From an uncultured Oscillospiraceae bacterium (GTDB taxonomy: Bacteria > Bacillota > Clostridia > Oscillospirales > Oscillospiraceae): 42,773 nt of DNA. Below are positions 15,196 to 25,262 of the stretch, piece after piece. The position numbers and the translations under genes are program-made. Numbering within the stretch: position 1 is the stretch's first letter; every line of letters starts with the position of its first letter. Location of the stretch: assembly GCA_944385665.1 (NCBI GenBank), contig CALWYB010000018.1, positions 1 through 42,773 of the forward strand, given 5' to 3'. Under the pieces are notes generated by a model that saw only the letters and a list, made by a program, of their open reading frames with translations, searched no databases and was not told the DNA's origin.

Positions 15196-18100
15196 TTGAA
15201 TATACTACGCTCTGTTTTAACAAATCTGCCGGAATTTCGACAGCTCCTGGCCGCTCTGGACGGCGGACAGTCCCCGGTGGCGGTGTCCGGCCTGGGTGCG
15301 GTGCACCGGGCCCACTTTGCCGCCGCCCTGGGAGAGACCATGGACCGGCCGGTGGTGGTGGTGTGCGCCGATGAGGGGGAGTGCGACCGGATGGCCCGGG
15401 ACCTGGCCTTCTTTACCGGCCAGGCCGTCCCGGTACTCACCGCCCGGCAGTTCACCTTCCACAACGCCGCCACCGTCTCCCACCAGTGGGAGCACCGGCG
15501 CTTAAAGCTGCTGTGGGCCCTCTCTCAGGGGGAGCTGCCCTGCTTGGTGGCCTCGGTGGAGGCCCTCCAGCAGCGCACCCTACCTCCCGATGTCCTGAAA
15601 CAGGCCACCCTGGAGCTGGCGGTGGGCCAGCAGATCGACCTCAACGACCTGGCCGCCAAGCTTACCGCCGCCGGCTACTCCCGCTGCCAGCAGGTAGAGG
15701 GACCGGGACAGTTTGCCCTCCGGGGCGGCATTCTGGACGTGTTCTCCCCCGCCATGGACGCCCCGGTCCGCTGCGAGTTCTGGGGGGACGAGGTGGACGC
15801 CATGGGTGCCTTTGACCCCGTCACCCAGCGGCGCACCCAGAACCTGGAGAAGGCCGTCCTCCTGCCCGGGGCGGAGACCTTGCCCCAGCTGGCCCCCGGC
15901 GGCCTGGGCGGTCTGCTGACGGCGCTGGCCAAGCGCATGGCCAAGGCGGAGAAGGACGACCGCAAGGAGCTGAAAGAAACGCTGTCTGCCGACCGGGAGG
16001 CGTTGGAGCAGGGCCGCTCCCTCCCCGCCGTGGACCGCTACCTGCCCCTCATCTATCCCAAGCTGGCCACCGCCGCCGACTACCTGCCGTTGGACGCCTG
16101 CGTCCTCTTTTCCGAGAGCAGCCGGGTCTCCGAGCGGGCCAAGACCTACCAGTGGCAAATGGAGGAGGATGTGAAAACTCTGCTGGAGCGGGGCGAGCTG
16201 GACGGCAGCTGCGGCGAGCTGTCCCGCTCCTTCCCGCAACTTAACCAGGTGCTGGAAAACTGGCCGGTGGCCTATCTGGACTCCTTCACCCTCTCCGCCT
16301 ACCCCACGCCCCCCCGGTGCGTCCTGTCCCTCATGGCCAAGCAGCTGCCCTCCTTCGGGGCCAGCTTGGAGACGGCGGTGCAGGATCTGAGCCACTACCA
16401 GGCCGCCGGCTTCGGGGTGCTGGTGCTGGTGTCCTCCGAGCAGCGGGCGCTGAACCTCCAGACCCTGCTGCGGGAGCAGAAGGTGACCTCCGGGGTGGAG
16501 TTCTCCCCCAAGACCCTGCCCAAGCCGGGACAGATCATGCTCACCGTGGGCGGGCTGTCGGGCGGTATGGAGTACCCCGACCTGAAGCTGGCGGTGGTCA
16601 CCGAGGGCCAAGCCGCCCCTCAGAAACGGCCCCGCCGGAAGAAGGAGGCCACCAACCGCCAGAAGCTCAAGTCCTACGCCGACCTCTCCCCCGGCGACCT
16701 GGTGGTCCACGAGCACCACGGCGTGGGCCGGTATGTGGGCATGGTGAAGATGCCCGCCGACGGGATTGAAAAGGACTATGTGAAGATCGCCTACGCCGGC
16801 TCCGACGTGCTCTATGTCCCCGCCACCCAGCTGGACCTCATCTCCAAGTATATCGGCGGCGGCGAGGACGCCCAGGAGACGAAAAAGCTCTCCAAGCTGG
16901 GGGGCACCGACTGGGAGCGTGCCAAATCCAAGGCGAAAAAGGCGGTGCAGGATCTGGCCAAGGGGCTCATCCAGCTCTACGCCCAGCGCCAGCGCCAGCC
17001 CGGCTACGCCTTCTCCCCCGACTCCCCCTGGCAGCGGGAGTTTGAGGAGCAGTTTGAGTACACCGAGACGGAGGACCAGCTGCGGTGCATCCAGGAGATT
17101 AAGCGGGACATGGAATCCCCCGTCCCCATGGACCGGCTGCTGTGCGGCGACGTGGGCTACGGCAAGACGGAGGTGGCCTTCCGGGCCATGATGAAGTGCG
17201 TGCTGGACGGCAAGCAGGCCGCGGTGCTGGTGCCCACCACGGTCCTGGCCCGGCAGCACTACCTCAACGCCCTGCGCCGCTTCCAGAAGTACCCGGTGAA
17301 CATCGACGTGGTCTCCCGCTTTCGCACTCCCGCCCAGATGAAGGAGACGTTACGCAAGGTGGAAAACGGCGGCGTGGACATCCTTATCGGCACCCACCGT
17401 CTCTTTAACAAGGACGTAAAGTTTAAAGACCTGGGCCTGCTGGTGGTGGACGAGGAGCAGCGCTTCGGCGTGCAGCACAAGGAGAAGCTGAAAGAGACCT
17501 TCCGCCAGGTGGACGTCCTCACCCTCTCCGCCACCCCCATTCCCCGCACCCTGAACATGGCCATGTCGGGCATTCGGGACATGTCCACCCTGGAGGAGCC
17601 CCCCGCCGACCGGCTCCCCGTGCAGACCTACGTACTGGAGCACAACTGGCCGGTGGTGGCCGACGCCATGCGCCGGGAGCTGGAACGGGGCGGCCAGGTG
17701 TACTACCTCCACAACCGGGTGGAGACCATTGACCGCACCGCCGCCCGCATTCAGCAGATGCTGGGGGAGGACGCCGCCGTGGGGGTGGCCCACGGCAAGA
17801 TGAGCCAGGAGGCCATTGATGACGTGATGAGCCGCATGACCGACGGGGAGCTGAACGTGCTGGTATGCACCACCATCATTGAGACGGGCATCGACCTGCC
17901 CAACGCCAACACCCTCATCATTGAGGACGCCGACCACCTGGGGCTGGCCCAGCTCCACCAGCTCCGGGGCCGTGTGGGCCGGTCCAACCGCCGGGCCTAC
18001 GCCTACCTCACCTACCGCCGGGGCAAGGTGCTCACCGAGGTGGCCGCCAAGCGGCTGGCCGCCATTCGGGAGTTTGCCGAGTTCGGCTCCGGCTTCAAGA

Positions 18101-18690
18101 TCGCCATGCGGGATCTGGAGATCCGGGGCGCAGGCAACGTGCTGGGTCCCGAGCAGAGCGGCTTTATGCTCTCGGTGGGCTACGACATGTATCTGAAGCT
18201 GCTGGAGGAGGCGGTACTGACCGAACAGGGCCAGACGCCCCCCAAGCGCACCGAGTGTTCCGCCGATCTCAGCGTGGCCGCCTCCATCCCCGACCGGTAC
18301 GTCCCCTCCCTCGAGCAGCGCATGGACCTCTACCGCCGCATTGCCGCCATCCGGGACGAGAGCGAGGCCGACGACCTGGTGGATGAGCTCATCGACCGCT
18401 ACGGCGAGCCGCCCCGCACAGTGAACAACCTCATCTCGGTGGCCCTCCTCCGCGCCGCCGCCTCCCAGGCCGGAGTCACCGACATCGCCCAGAAGAAGGG
18501 GGAGCTGGTCTTTACCCTGGACCACTTCGAGCTGGAGCCCTTCTCCAAGCTGTGCGCCGACCCCAAGTTCAAGGACCGGCTGCTCCTTCTCCCCGGGGAC
18601 GTGCCCCGCTTTACCCTGCGCCTGCGCAGCGGCGACGAGCCCCTGCGCACCGCCCAGGCCCTGATCGCCGCCTTTGCCGCCCTGGGCTGA
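15196..18690 (+). CDS. mfd: Transcription-repair coupling factor
   Basis: Mfd removes RNA polymerase stalled at DNA damage and recruits UvrA. The 1164-residue protein has the full layout. Residues 1-430 are UvrB-like, without helicase function. The RNA-polymerase-interacting CarD-like domain begins near 495 (SPGDLVVHEHHGVGRYVGM). The RecG-type translocase has Walker A GDVGYGKTE near 651 and DEEQ in VVDEEQRFG near 751. Motif VI is QLRGRVGRSNRRAYAYL, and the C-terminal TRCF domain is followed by about 150 residues. The start is TTG at 15196 with TAGGAGTG upstream. The usual pth-mfd neighbourhood is broken by about 8 kb of unrelated genes and tRNAs. Confidence 0.97.
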   Translation: MNILRSVLTNLPEFRQLLAALDGGQSPVAVSGLGAVHRAHFAAALGETMDRPVVVVCADEGECDRMARDLAFFTGQAVPVLTARQFTFHNAATVSHQWEHRRLKLLWALSQGELPCLVASVEALQQRTLPPDVLKQATLELAVGQQIDLNDLAAKLTAAGYSRCQQVEGPGQFALRGGILDVFSPAMDAPVRCEFWGDEVDAMGAFDPVTQRRTQNLEKAVLLPGAETLPQLAPGGLGGLLTALAKRMAKAEKDDRKELKETLSADREALEQGRSLPAVDRYLPLIYPKLATAADYLPLDACVLFSESSRVSERAKTYQWQMEEDVKTLLERGELDGSCGELSRSFPQLNQVLENWPVAYLDSFTLSAYPTPPRCVLSLMAKQLPSFGASLETAVQDLSHYQAAGFGVLVLVSSEQRALNLQTLLREQKVTSGVEFSPKTLPKPGQIMLTVGGLSGGMEYPDLKLAVVTEGQAAPQKRPRRKKEATNRQKLKSYADLSPGDLVVHEHHGVGRYVGMVKMPADGIEKDYVKIAYAGSDVLYVPATQLDLISKYIGGGEDAQETKKLSKLGGTDWERAKSKAKKAVQDLAKGLIQLYAQRQRQPGYAFSPDSPWQREFEEQFEYTETEDQLRCIQEIKRDMESPVPMDRLLCGDVGYGKTEVAFRAMMKCVLDGKQAAVLVPTTVLARQHYLNALRRFQKYPVNIDVVSRFRTPAQMKETLRKVENGGVDILIGTHRLFNKDVKFKDLGLLVVDEEQRFGVQHKEKLKETFRQVDVLTLSATPIPRTLNMAMSGIRDMSTLEEPPADRLPVQTYVLEHNWPVVADAMRRELERGGQVYYLHNRVETIDRTAARIQQMLGEDAAVGVAHGKMSQEAIDDVMSRMTDGELNVLVCTTIIETGIDLPNANTLIIEDADHLGLAQLHQLRGRVGRSNRRAYAYLTYRRGKVLTEVAAKRLAAIREFAEFGSGFKIAMRDLEIRGAGNVLGPEQSGFMLSVGYDMYLKLLEEAVLTEQGQTPPKRTECSADLSVAASIPDRYVPSLEQRMDLYRRIAAIRDESEADDLVDELIDRYGEPPRTVNNLISVALLRAAASQAGVTDIAQKKGELVFTLDHFELEPFSKLCADPKFKDRLLLLPGDVPRFTLRLRSGDEPLRTAQALIAAFAALG

Positions 18691-18701
18691 GGCTGCCCCC
18701 C

Positions 18702-18730
18702 TTGCTCTGCCCGCCCCTTTGTGCTATGAT
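18702..18730 (+). promoter_or_regulatory. Promoter for the foldase lipoprotein
   Basis: TTGCTC (18702-18707), a 17-bp spacer and an extended -10 TGC-TATGAT (18725-18730) lie just after the mfd stop codon. Confidence 0.55.
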
Positions 18731-18789
18731 GGTCTGACCGAACCTGAATTTAGTCTGAAAGAATTTTGAACTCAGAAAGGATCTGTACC

Positions 18790-20088
18790 ATGCCCAACTT
18801 GAAACGTCTGGGAGCCCTCTCCCTGTCTCTTGTCCTGGCCCTCACCGCCTTTACCGGCTGCTCCGGCAAGGGCAGCAGCTCCAGCTCCAATTCCAGCAGC
18901 TCCGGCAGCTCCTCTCAGGCGGAGGCCATGGACCTCACCTCCGTCACCGACCCCTACCAGGCCACCGCCGGTCTGGCCGGCGACACCGTGGTGGCCACGG
19001 TGGGGGACGCCAAAATCACCGCCGACAACCTCCTGTACTGGCTGGCCGCCAGCATCGACAGCTCCGCCCAGTACTACGCCATGATGGGCATGGGCATCTC
19101 CGACCTGCCCTGGGACACCGAGATGGAGGACGGCACCACCATGGCGCAGAGCGTAATGGACAGCGCCCTCCAGACCGCCGCCCTCTACGCCCTGGTCCCC
19201 GTTCTGGCCCAGCAGGAGGGCCTGTCCGTCTCCGCAGACAGCACCCAAACCATTCAGCAGGCCATCACCCAGACCCAGCAGATGTATGAATCCATCCCTC
19301 TGGACCATATCCTCTGGGCCAGCGCCATGACCCAGGACCTGTTTACCCGCATGTATCAGGCCAGCGACCTGAACACCCAGCTGATGAACCGCTACTATGG
19401 CGAGGGCGCCCCCGACGCCCCCTCCGATGAGGACATCCTGGCCTATGTCTCCGACGAGCTGAAAATCGCCTACAAGGCCAAGCACATCCTGCTCAAGACC
19501 GTGGACACCAGCAAGCCCATCAAGGACGAGGACGGCAACGCCACCGGCGAGTATGAGAAGCTGGACGACGCCACCATCGCCCAGAAAAAGGCCACCGCCG
19601 AAGACATCCTCTCTCAGCTCCAGGCCGCCGACGACAAGGAGGCCCTGTTTGATGAGCTGATGAAGCAGTACAGCGAGGACACCGACTCCTCCGGCAACGT
19701 GAACAGCCCCGACGGCTACGAGGCCCAGTCCGGCCAGATGGTGCCCGCCTTTGAGACTGCCGCCCTGGCCCTCCAGCCCGGCGAGATCAGCAGCATTGTG
19801 GAGAGCCCCTTCGGCTACCACATCATTCTCCGCCTGCCCATTCTCGCCGCCGACTACCGGGACCAGTATGTCTCCTACCTGATGACCCAGCGGCAGCAGG
19901 GCTGGCTCAACGACTACCCTGTGGAGACCAACGACGCGTACAAGAAGATCGACCCCGCCGCCTTCTATACCCAGCTCACCGCCCTGCGCACCACCGTGCA
20001 GAATGAGGTGACCGCCGCTCAGGGGGAGAGCTCCGGGGATTCCAGCAGCAGTTCCAGCTCCAGCAGCGGCAGTTCCAGTGCCTCTTAA
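18790..20088 (+). CDS. SurA/PrsA-like peptidyl-prolyl isomerase lipoprotein
   Basis: A 432-residue secreted foldase. A signal peptide with lipobox LTAFTGC anchors it outside the membrane, followed by a serine-rich linker (SSSSSNSSSSGSSS). The SurA-N-like helical part covers roughly residues 70-220. A parvulin-type rotamase domain begins near KAKHILLKT and ends with GQMVPAFETAALALQPGEIS and ESPFGYHIILRL. The C-terminus is another serine-rich tail. It assists folding of exported proteins. The ATG at 18790 has GAAAGGA upstream; a TTG at 18766 is rejected because it precedes that site. A long linker region within the rotamase (DEDGNATGEYEKLDD) is inserted relative to short PrsA proteins. Confidence 0.88.
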   Translation: MPNLKRLGALSLSLVLALTAFTGCSGKGSSSSSNSSSSGSSSQAEAMDLTSVTDPYQATAGLAGDTVVATVGDAKITADNLLYWLAASIDSSAQYYAMMGMGISDLPWDTEMEDGTTMAQSVMDSALQTAALYALVPVLAQQEGLSVSADSTQTIQQAITQTQQMYESIPLDHILWASAMTQDLFTRMYQASDLNTQLMNRYYGEGAPDAPSDEDILAYVSDELKIAYKAKHILLKTVDTSKPIKDEDGNATGEYEKLDDATIAQKKATAEDILSQLQAADDKEALFDELMKQYSEDTDSSGNVNSPDGYEAQSGQMVPAFETAALALQPGEISSIVESPFGYHIILRLPILAADYRDQYVSYLMTQRQQGWLNDYPVETNDAYKKIDPAAFYTQLTALRTTVQNEVTAAQGESSGDSSSSSSSSSGSSSAS

Positions 20089-20094
20089 TCCGTT

Positions 20095-20260
20095 CTGAAT
20101 CCTTTTCCTGTGGGAGTGACGAAACACGTCACTCCCACTTCCTTTTTTCGAGAAAAAAGGAAGCAAAAAAGCTTTTTGCAAAGCTTCGCTTTGCTTCTGT
20201 GCCCGTTCTGAATCGTCTCCTTGTGAGAGTGACGTTTTACGTCGCTCTCACTTTTTATCG
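20095..20260 (+). repeat. R2 three-hairpin 3' element, copy 2 (after the foldase gene)
   Basis: It starts just after the stop at 20088 and reads rightward. An extra hairpin C, GTGGGAGTGACG/CGTCACTCCCAC (20110-20138), comes first. Then hairpin A CTTCCTTTTTT/AAAAAAGGAAG with loop CGAG (20138-20163) and hairpin B GCAAAGC/GCTTTGC with loop TTC (20178-20194). Next is the spacer CTTCTGTGCCCG, and finally hairpin C GTGAGAGTGACG/CGTCGCTCTCAC (20223-20251) followed by TTTTT. The G-U pair in the last hairpin exists only on the plus strand, the strand of the foldase gene. Confidence 0.75.
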
Positions 20261-20317
20261 AGACATTCTGACAAATTGTTTTCAGGCGAGATGTATGGTT
20301 TTGGCCTCTCAACGCCC

Positions 20318-20400
20318 TGCCTGCGGGCGCCAAAGCGAAACGAAGTTTCGCACACCGTTCTTTGCTAAGCTTTCTTTCAAGAAAGCGCGTTGATTCCCTA
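20318..20400 (-). repeat. R2 3' element, copy 3 (truncated, gene missing)
   Basis: Leftward-facing hairpin A GCTTTCTT/AAGAAAGC (20369-20386) and hairpin B GCGAAAC/GTTTCGC (20335-20351) are present. Hairpin C and any leftward gene are not. The element ends about 55 bp before the Ca2+-ATPase start, so it may mark the place of a lost gene. Bases 20261-20317 show nothing I can interpret. Confidence 0.6.
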
Positions 20401-20455
20401 AATTCTGGACAGGCCATGGGCTATACTGGCAGAACAAGGAAGGAGCGAGACAACC

Positions 20456-23092
20456 ATGAACAACTGGCACAGTATGCCCCAAGACCGTCTGTTAGAGGAA
20501 TTGGACGCCCGGCGGGAGGGGCTCACCACCCGGCAGGCCAAGGACCGTCTGGAGCGCTATGGTCCCAACCAGCTCCCCGCCCCCAAACAGGCCAGCCTGC
20601 TGGCCCGGGTGCTGGCCCAGGTCACCGACCCCATGATCGTGGTGCTGCTGGCGGCGGCGGGGTTATCTTTGGCGGTGAGCGGCGGAAAGGACTGGCTGGA
20701 CGGGGCCATTATCCTGGTCATCGTGGTGGTCAACAGCGTGCTGTCTATCTCCCAGGAGGACCGGGCCCAGCAGGCTTTGGAGGAGCTGCAAAAGCTCTCC
20801 TCCCCCATGGCCCAGGCTCTGCGGGACGGCCGCACCACCCGGGTCCAGGCCAGCGACCTGGTGCCCGGGGACGTGATCTCCCTGGAGGCCGGGGACCTGG
20901 TCCCCGCCGACGCCCGGCTGCTGTCCTCCAGCCGCCTCCAGACCGACGAGAGCGCCATGACCGGCGAGTCCGCCCCGGTGGAGAAGGACCCGGACCTGAT
21001 CCTCCCCCCCGACGCCCCCCTGGGGGACTGGGCCAACATGGTCCTCTCCGGCACCCTGGTCACCGCCGGACGGGGCACGGCGGTGGTGTGCGCCACCGGC
21101 GGAGACACCCAGATGGGCCACATCGCCGGGATGCTCTCCCAGCAGGAGGAGGGCACCACCCCCCTCCAGGCCCGGATGGCGGAGATCTCCCAAAAGCTGT
21201 CCTTCCTGTGCCTGTGTGTGTGCGCAGTGATGTTCGGGGTGGGCCTTATTCAGGGAAAAAACCTGCTGGGCATGTTCCTCACCGCCGTCTCCCTGGCGGT
21301 GGCCGCCATTCCCGAGGGCCTGCCCGCCATTGTCACCATCGTGCTGGCTCTGGGGGTGAGCCGGATGGCCAGGCGGGGGGCCATTGTAAAAAAGCTGCCC
21401 GCCGTGGAGACCCTGGGCTGTGCCGGGGTTATCTGTTCCGACAAGACGGGCACCCTCACCCAGAACCGGATGACCGTCCAGCTGCTGTGGCTGCTGCCGG
21501 GAGGCCACCGGCGGGACTCCCTCACGGCGGGCGCCCTGTGCGCCGACGCCCGGCTGGAGTGGCGGGCGGGGGCGCCTGTGGCCTCCGGCGACCCCACCGA
21601 GGGGGCGCTGCTGGTGGCGGCGGCTCAGGAGGGGCTGGACCAGCGGAAGCTGGAGGAGAGCTGTCCCCGGGTGGACGAGCTGCCCTTTGACTCCACCCGC
21701 AAGCGCATGTCCACCGTCCACGCCCTGCCCGGAGGCGGCTACCGGGTCTATGTGAAAGGGGCCCCCGACGTGCTGCTGCCCCGGTGTACCCAGGGGCCGA
21801 AGGGCCCCCTCTCCTCCGACGACCGGGGGCGCATTACCGCCGCCAACGAGGAGATGGCCCGGAAGGCCCTGCGGGTGCTGGCGGTGGCCTGCCGGGACCT
21901 GGCCTTTCTTCCCCCGCAGCTCACCCCCCAGCTGCTGGAGGACAACCTCACCTTTTTGGGCCTCTTTGGCCTGATGGATCCGCCCCGGCCCGAGGCCCGT
22001 CTGGCGGTGGCACGCTGCCACCAGGCCGGGGTGCGGCCGGTGATGATTACCGGGGACCACCGTGCTACTGCCGCCGCCGTAGCCCGGGAGCTGGACATCC
22101 TCCGCCCCGGGGAGCTGACCCTCACCGGACCGGAGCTGGACTTTATGCCCCAGGAGCTGCTGGAGGAGGACATCGCCCGCTTCTCCGTCTTTGCCCGGGT
22201 GTCCCCGGAGCACAAGATGCGCATTGTGAAGGCCTGGCAGAAGCGGGGGATGGTGGTGGCCATGACCGGGGACGGGGTAAACGACGCCCCCGCCCTCAAG
22301 GCCGCCGACATCGGCTGCGCCATGGGCCGCTCCGGCACCGACGTGGCCAAGGGGGCCGCCCACATGATCCTCACCGACGACAACTTCTCCACCATTGTGG
22401 CCGCCATTGAGGAGGGCCGGGGCATCTACTCCAACATCCGAAAAGCCATCCACTACCTGCTCTCCTGCAACATCGGCGAGATTTTTACCATCTTCCTTGC
22501 CACCCTGCTGGACTTTGGCCAGATGCCTCTGGTGCCGGTGCAGCTTCTCTGGCTCAATTTGGTCACCGACTCCCTCCCCGCCCTGGCGCTTGGCGTGGAG
22601 CCGGTGGAGTCCGGGGTGATGGACCAGCCGCCCCGGGACGCCCGGGCCGGGCTCTTTGACCGGAAGTTTACCCTGCGCCTGCTGTGGCAGGGGCTGATGG
22701 TGGGGGCCCTCACCCTGGGGGCCTACTTTCTGGGCTTCACCCGTCTGGCCGCCCCGGGGATGGAGGGGGCGGTGGCCAACACCATGGCCTTTGCCACCCT
22801 CACCCTCAGCCAGCTGTTTCACGCCTTCAATGTCCGCAGTGAGGACCGCTCCCTCTTCTCCATGGGCATCCTCTCCAACCCGGCTATGAACCGGGCCTTT
22901 CTGGCGGGCCTGGCCCTCCAGCTGGCGGTGCTGGTGGTGCCCCCCCTCCAGAGCGTCTTTTCCACCGTCCCCCTGGACCTGTACCAGTGGCTCACCGTGC
23001 TCCTCCTCTCCGCCGCCCCTATCCCCATCTGCGAGATCAATAAGGCCCTCACAGGCCGGGGGCAGCGCGCCCGGCAAGAGGCCGCTGTATAG
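20456..23092 (+). CDS. P-type Ca2+-transporting ATPase (type IIA, SERCA-like)
   Basis: An 878-residue cation pump of the SERCA/PMR1/LMCA group. In order: actuator loop MTGES near residue 167, M4 with PEGLPA near 286, the phosphorylation motif SDKTGTLT near 329, nucleotide-site KGAPD near 433, the hinge TGDGVNDAP near 602 and a 4-helix C-terminal half. Calcium ligands match SERCA: Asn and Glu in M5 (SCNIGEIF), NxxTD in M6 ([16 protein letters not shown]) and a Glu at the M8 position (NVRSEDRS). Both calcium sites could therefore exist, whereas single-site bacterial pumps have Arg at the M8 place. AAGGAGCG precedes the ATG. It exports Ca2+ from the cytoplasm and is monocistronic. Confidence 0.93.
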   Translation: MNNWHSMPQDRLLEELDARREGLTTRQAKDRLERYGPNQLPAPKQASLLARVLAQVTDPMIVVLLAAAGLSLAVSGGKDWLDGAIILVIVVVNSVLSISQEDRAQQALEELQKLSSPMAQALRDGRTTRVQASDLVPGDVISLEAGDLVPADARLLSSSRLQTDESAMTGESAPVEKDPDLILPPDAPLGDWANMVLSGTLVTAGRGTAVVCATGGDTQMGHIAGMLSQQEEGTTPLQARMAEISQKLSFLCLCVCAVMFGVGLIQGKNLLGMFLTAVSLAVAAIPEGLPAIVTIVLALGVSRMARRGAIVKKLPAVETLGCAGVICSDKTGTLTQNRMTVQLLWLLPGGHRRDSLTAGALCADARLEWRAGAPVASGDPTEGALLVAAAQEGLDQRKLEESCPRVDELPFDSTRKRMSTVHALPGGGYRVYVKGAPDVLLPRCTQGPKGPLSSDDRGRITAANEEMARKALRVLAVACRDLAFLPPQLTPQLLEDNLTFLGLFGLMDPPRPEARLAVARCHQAGVRPVMITGDHRATAAAVARELDILRPGELTLTGPELDFMPQELLEEDIARFSVFARVSPEHKMRIVKAWQKRGMVVAMTGDGVNDAPALKAADIGCAMGRSGTDVAKGAAHMILTDDNFSTIVAAIEEGRGIYSNIRKAIHYLLSCNIGEIFTIFLATLLDFGQMPLVPVQLLWLNLVTDSLPALALGVEPVESGVMDQPPRDARAGLFDRKFTLRLLWQGLMVGALTLGAYFLGFTRLAAPGMEGAVANTMAFATLTLSQLFHAFNVRSEDRSLFSMGILSNPAMNRAFLAGLALQLAVLVVPPLQSVFSTVPLDLYQWLTVLLLSAAPIPICEINKALTGRGQRARQEAAV

Positions 23093-23100
23093 AATACAAA

Positions 23101-23136
23101 AAACCGGCCGTCCCCCAGTTGGGGGACGGCCGGTTT
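23101..23136. terminator. Shared terminator between the Ca2+-ATPase and the permease operon
   Basis: AAACCGGCCGTCCCCCA (23101-23117) is perfectly complementary to TGGGGGACGGCCGGTTT (23120-23136). It lies between convergent genes and can serve both strands. Confidence 0.85.
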
Positions 23137-23161
23137 GCTGTCGTTTGGACCTGGGGGAGCC

Positions 23162-24160
23162 TTACCGCTCCTCCCGGAAGTAGTTGAGACCCAGGGCCTG
23201 GGGCTGGCCGGAACCCTCCCGTTTGCGCACGGAGGTGACCACCAGCACGATGGCGGTGATGATAAAGGGCAGGGCCTGGTAGAGCTGGGTGGGCACGGCG
23301 GCCAGCCAGCCCAGCCCGCCGGGGAAGGCGGCGGCCAGGCTGGAGCCCGACACCCGCAGAGTGTTGAAGAAACCAAACACGAAGGTGCCCAGAATGGCCA
23401 GGGCGGGGTTCCAGTTGGCGAAGATGACCAGGGCCACCGCGATCCAGCCGTAGCCGTTGATCCAGCAGCTGCTGTTGAAGGAGCCGGACATGTTCAGGGC
23501 CATATAGTACCCGCCGATGCCCATGATGCCGCAGCCCACGCAGATGTGCAGGTACTTGTAGCGCTTGACGTTGATGCCCACCGAGTCGGCAGCGCCGGGG
23601 TTCTCACCCACGGAGCGCAGGCGCAGGCCGTACCGGGTGCGGCTCAAGTAGAACCACATCACCAGGGCAATGACCACGCCCAGGTACACCAGCAGGTTGT
23701 GGCTGAACAGGCCCTGGCCGATGAGGGGAATCTGGGACAGGCCGGGGATGGCCACGTCGGCAAAGCCGTTTTTGATGTTGGCGTAGTCGTTCATGGCGGG
23801 CCAGCTCACCGCCTTGACGCCGCTGCCCACGAAGAAGTAGAGGCCAAGGCCGAAGGTGGTGAGGGTCAGGCCGGTGATATTCTGGTTGGCCTGGAGGGAG
23901 ACGGTGAGCACGGCAAAGAGCAGTCCGCACAGGGCGCCGGCCAGGAAGGCCACCAGAATGCCGGCCCCCAGACTGTTGGCGTAGCAGCCCAGAATGTAGC
24001 CGAAGATGGCGCCCACGGCCATAATGCCCTCCACGCCCAGGTTCAGGCTGCCCGACTTCTCCACCAGGATCTCCCCGGTGGTGCCGTAGAGCAGCGGGAT
24101 GTTGTAGACCACAATGTTGTGGACAAAGGTGGTGAGTACCCCAAGCTTATCCATTTCCAT
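23162..24160 (-). CDS. BMP-type ABC importer, permease 2
   Basis: A 332-residue inner-membrane permease of the BPD_transp_2 (branched-chain / ribose / nucleoside) family with 8-10 hydrophobic segments. The family block GEILVEKSGSLNLGVEGIM is near the N-terminus and SVGENPGAADSVGINVKRYK is the cytoplasmic coupling loop. It pairs with the permease upstream and the double-NBD ATPase to import nucleosides or purines. Two ATGs are possible, at 24166 and 24160; GGGGGC sits at proper distance only for 24160. Either way it overlaps the end of permease 1. It is the last gene of the importer operon. Confidence 0.9.
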   Translation of the reverse strand: MEMDKLGVLTTFVHNIVVYNIPLLYGTTGEILVEKSGSLNLGVEGIMAVGAIFGYILGCYANSLGAGILVAFLAGALCGLLFAVLTVSLQANQNITGLTLTTFGLGLYFFVGSGVKAVSWPAMNDYANIKNGFADVAIPGLSQIPLIGQGLFSHNLLVYLGVVIALVMWFYLSRTRYGLRLRSVGENPGAADSVGINVKRYKYLHICVGCGIMGIGGYYMALNMSGSFNSSCWINGYGWIAVALVIFANWNPALAILGTFVFGFFNTLRVSGSSLAAAFPGGLGWLAAVPTQLYQALPFIITAIVLVVTSVRKREGSGQPQALGLNYFREER

Positions 24161-25262
24161 TGTCATTGCCCCCTTTCTTGACCGGAACGATGCGGAAGCG
24201 GGTATAGAAGTCGGCGGCCAGCACCAGGAACAAAATAGCGCCCTGGAGCATATCCGCGAAGCTGGAGTCCACCTGGGAGAAGGTGGAGGCCGCGGTGGTG
24301 GAGCCGTACTGGAGCATGCTGATGAGGGCGGAGACCACGAAGATGGCCCCGGTGTTCAGCTGGGACAGCCAGGCCACAATGACGCCGGTCCAGCCCACGT
24401 CGTCGGTGATGGTGGTGGCCAGGATGCCGGCGGTGCCCACCTTGAAGGCGGCGGCCAGGCCGATGAGGCAGGCGGAGAGGAAGACGGTGCGCAGCACGAT
24501 GCGGTTCACTTTCATACCGGCGTACCGGGCGGTGCCCACGCTGTCGCCCACCACGGCGATCTCATAGCCCTGCTTGCTGTACTTGAGGTAGACATACACC
24601 AGCACGCCGATGAGCAGGGTGAGGATCACGCAGATGTTCAGCCCGAACTTGCCGATGGGGATTTTGGGGAAAGAGGCCAGGCTGGCAAAGCTGGTGAAGA
24701 TGGGCCGGGCGGAGGTGTCGTCCAGGTAGAAGTTCCAGGGCGCTTTCGTCTCCCCCAGGAAGGTGATAAAGTAGAGAGCTACGTAGTTGAGCATCAAGGT
24801 CATCAGGGTCTCGTTGGTGCCAAAGCGCACCTTCAACGCGGCCACAAAGGCGCCGTACAGCCCGGCGGCCAGCATACCGGCCAGGCACATGAGCACCAGG
24901 GTCAGAGGCTCGGGGAGCACCGGCCCTGCCTTGAAGGCCACGGTGGCGGCGGCCACCGCACCCAGGATGAACTGTCCCTCGCCGCCGATGTTCCAAAAGC
25001 GCATTTTAAAGGCCAGGGACAGGGCCACCGAGGTAAGGGCCAGAGGCACAAAGACCTTCAAATAGTTTTCAAAGGATTTGTAGGCGATCTTATTGCCCAC
25101 CATGCCCATGGTGAACATGCGGCCGTAGTAGGCGATGGGGTTGACCCCCATGGCCAGCAGCAGCAGGCCGCCCAGCACCAGGGCCACCGCCACCGCCAGG
25201 ACATACAGGCCCAGCAGCTTCCACAGCGGGCAGTGGTCCCGTTTTACCACATGAAAGCGCAT
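24147..25262 (-). CDS. BMP-type ABC importer, permease 1
   Basis: A 371-residue membrane protein of the same family as permease 2 but longer, with about 10 hydrophobic segments. Marker blocks are RFWNIGGEGQFILGAVAA in the first half and the coupling-loop segment GDSVGTARYAGMKVNRIV. In BMP systems this partner is the YufP/NupP type. Its ATG shares a base with the TGA of the ATPase (TGATG), so translation is coupled, and its 3' end overlaps permease 2. The frame stays open to 25439, but that stretch belongs to the ATPase gene in another frame. Confidence 0.9.
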   Translation of the reverse strand: MRFHVVKRDHCPLWKLLGLYVLAVAVALVLGGLLLLAMGVNPIAYYGRMFTMGMVGNKIAYKSFENYLKVFVPLALTSVALSLAFKMRFWNIGGEGQFILGAVAAATVAFKAGPVLPEPLTLVLMCLAGMLAAGLYGAFVAALKVRFGTNETLMTLMLNYVALYFITFLGETKAPWNFYLDDTSARPIFTSFASLASFPKIPIGKFGLNICVILTLLIGVLVYVYLKYSKQGYEIAVVGDSVGTARYAGMKVNRIVLRTVFLSACLIGLAAAFKVGTAGILATTITDDVGWTGVIVAWLSQLNTGAIFVVSALISMLQYGSTTAASTFSQVDSSFADMLQGAILFLVLAADFYTRFRIVPVKKGGNDNGNG

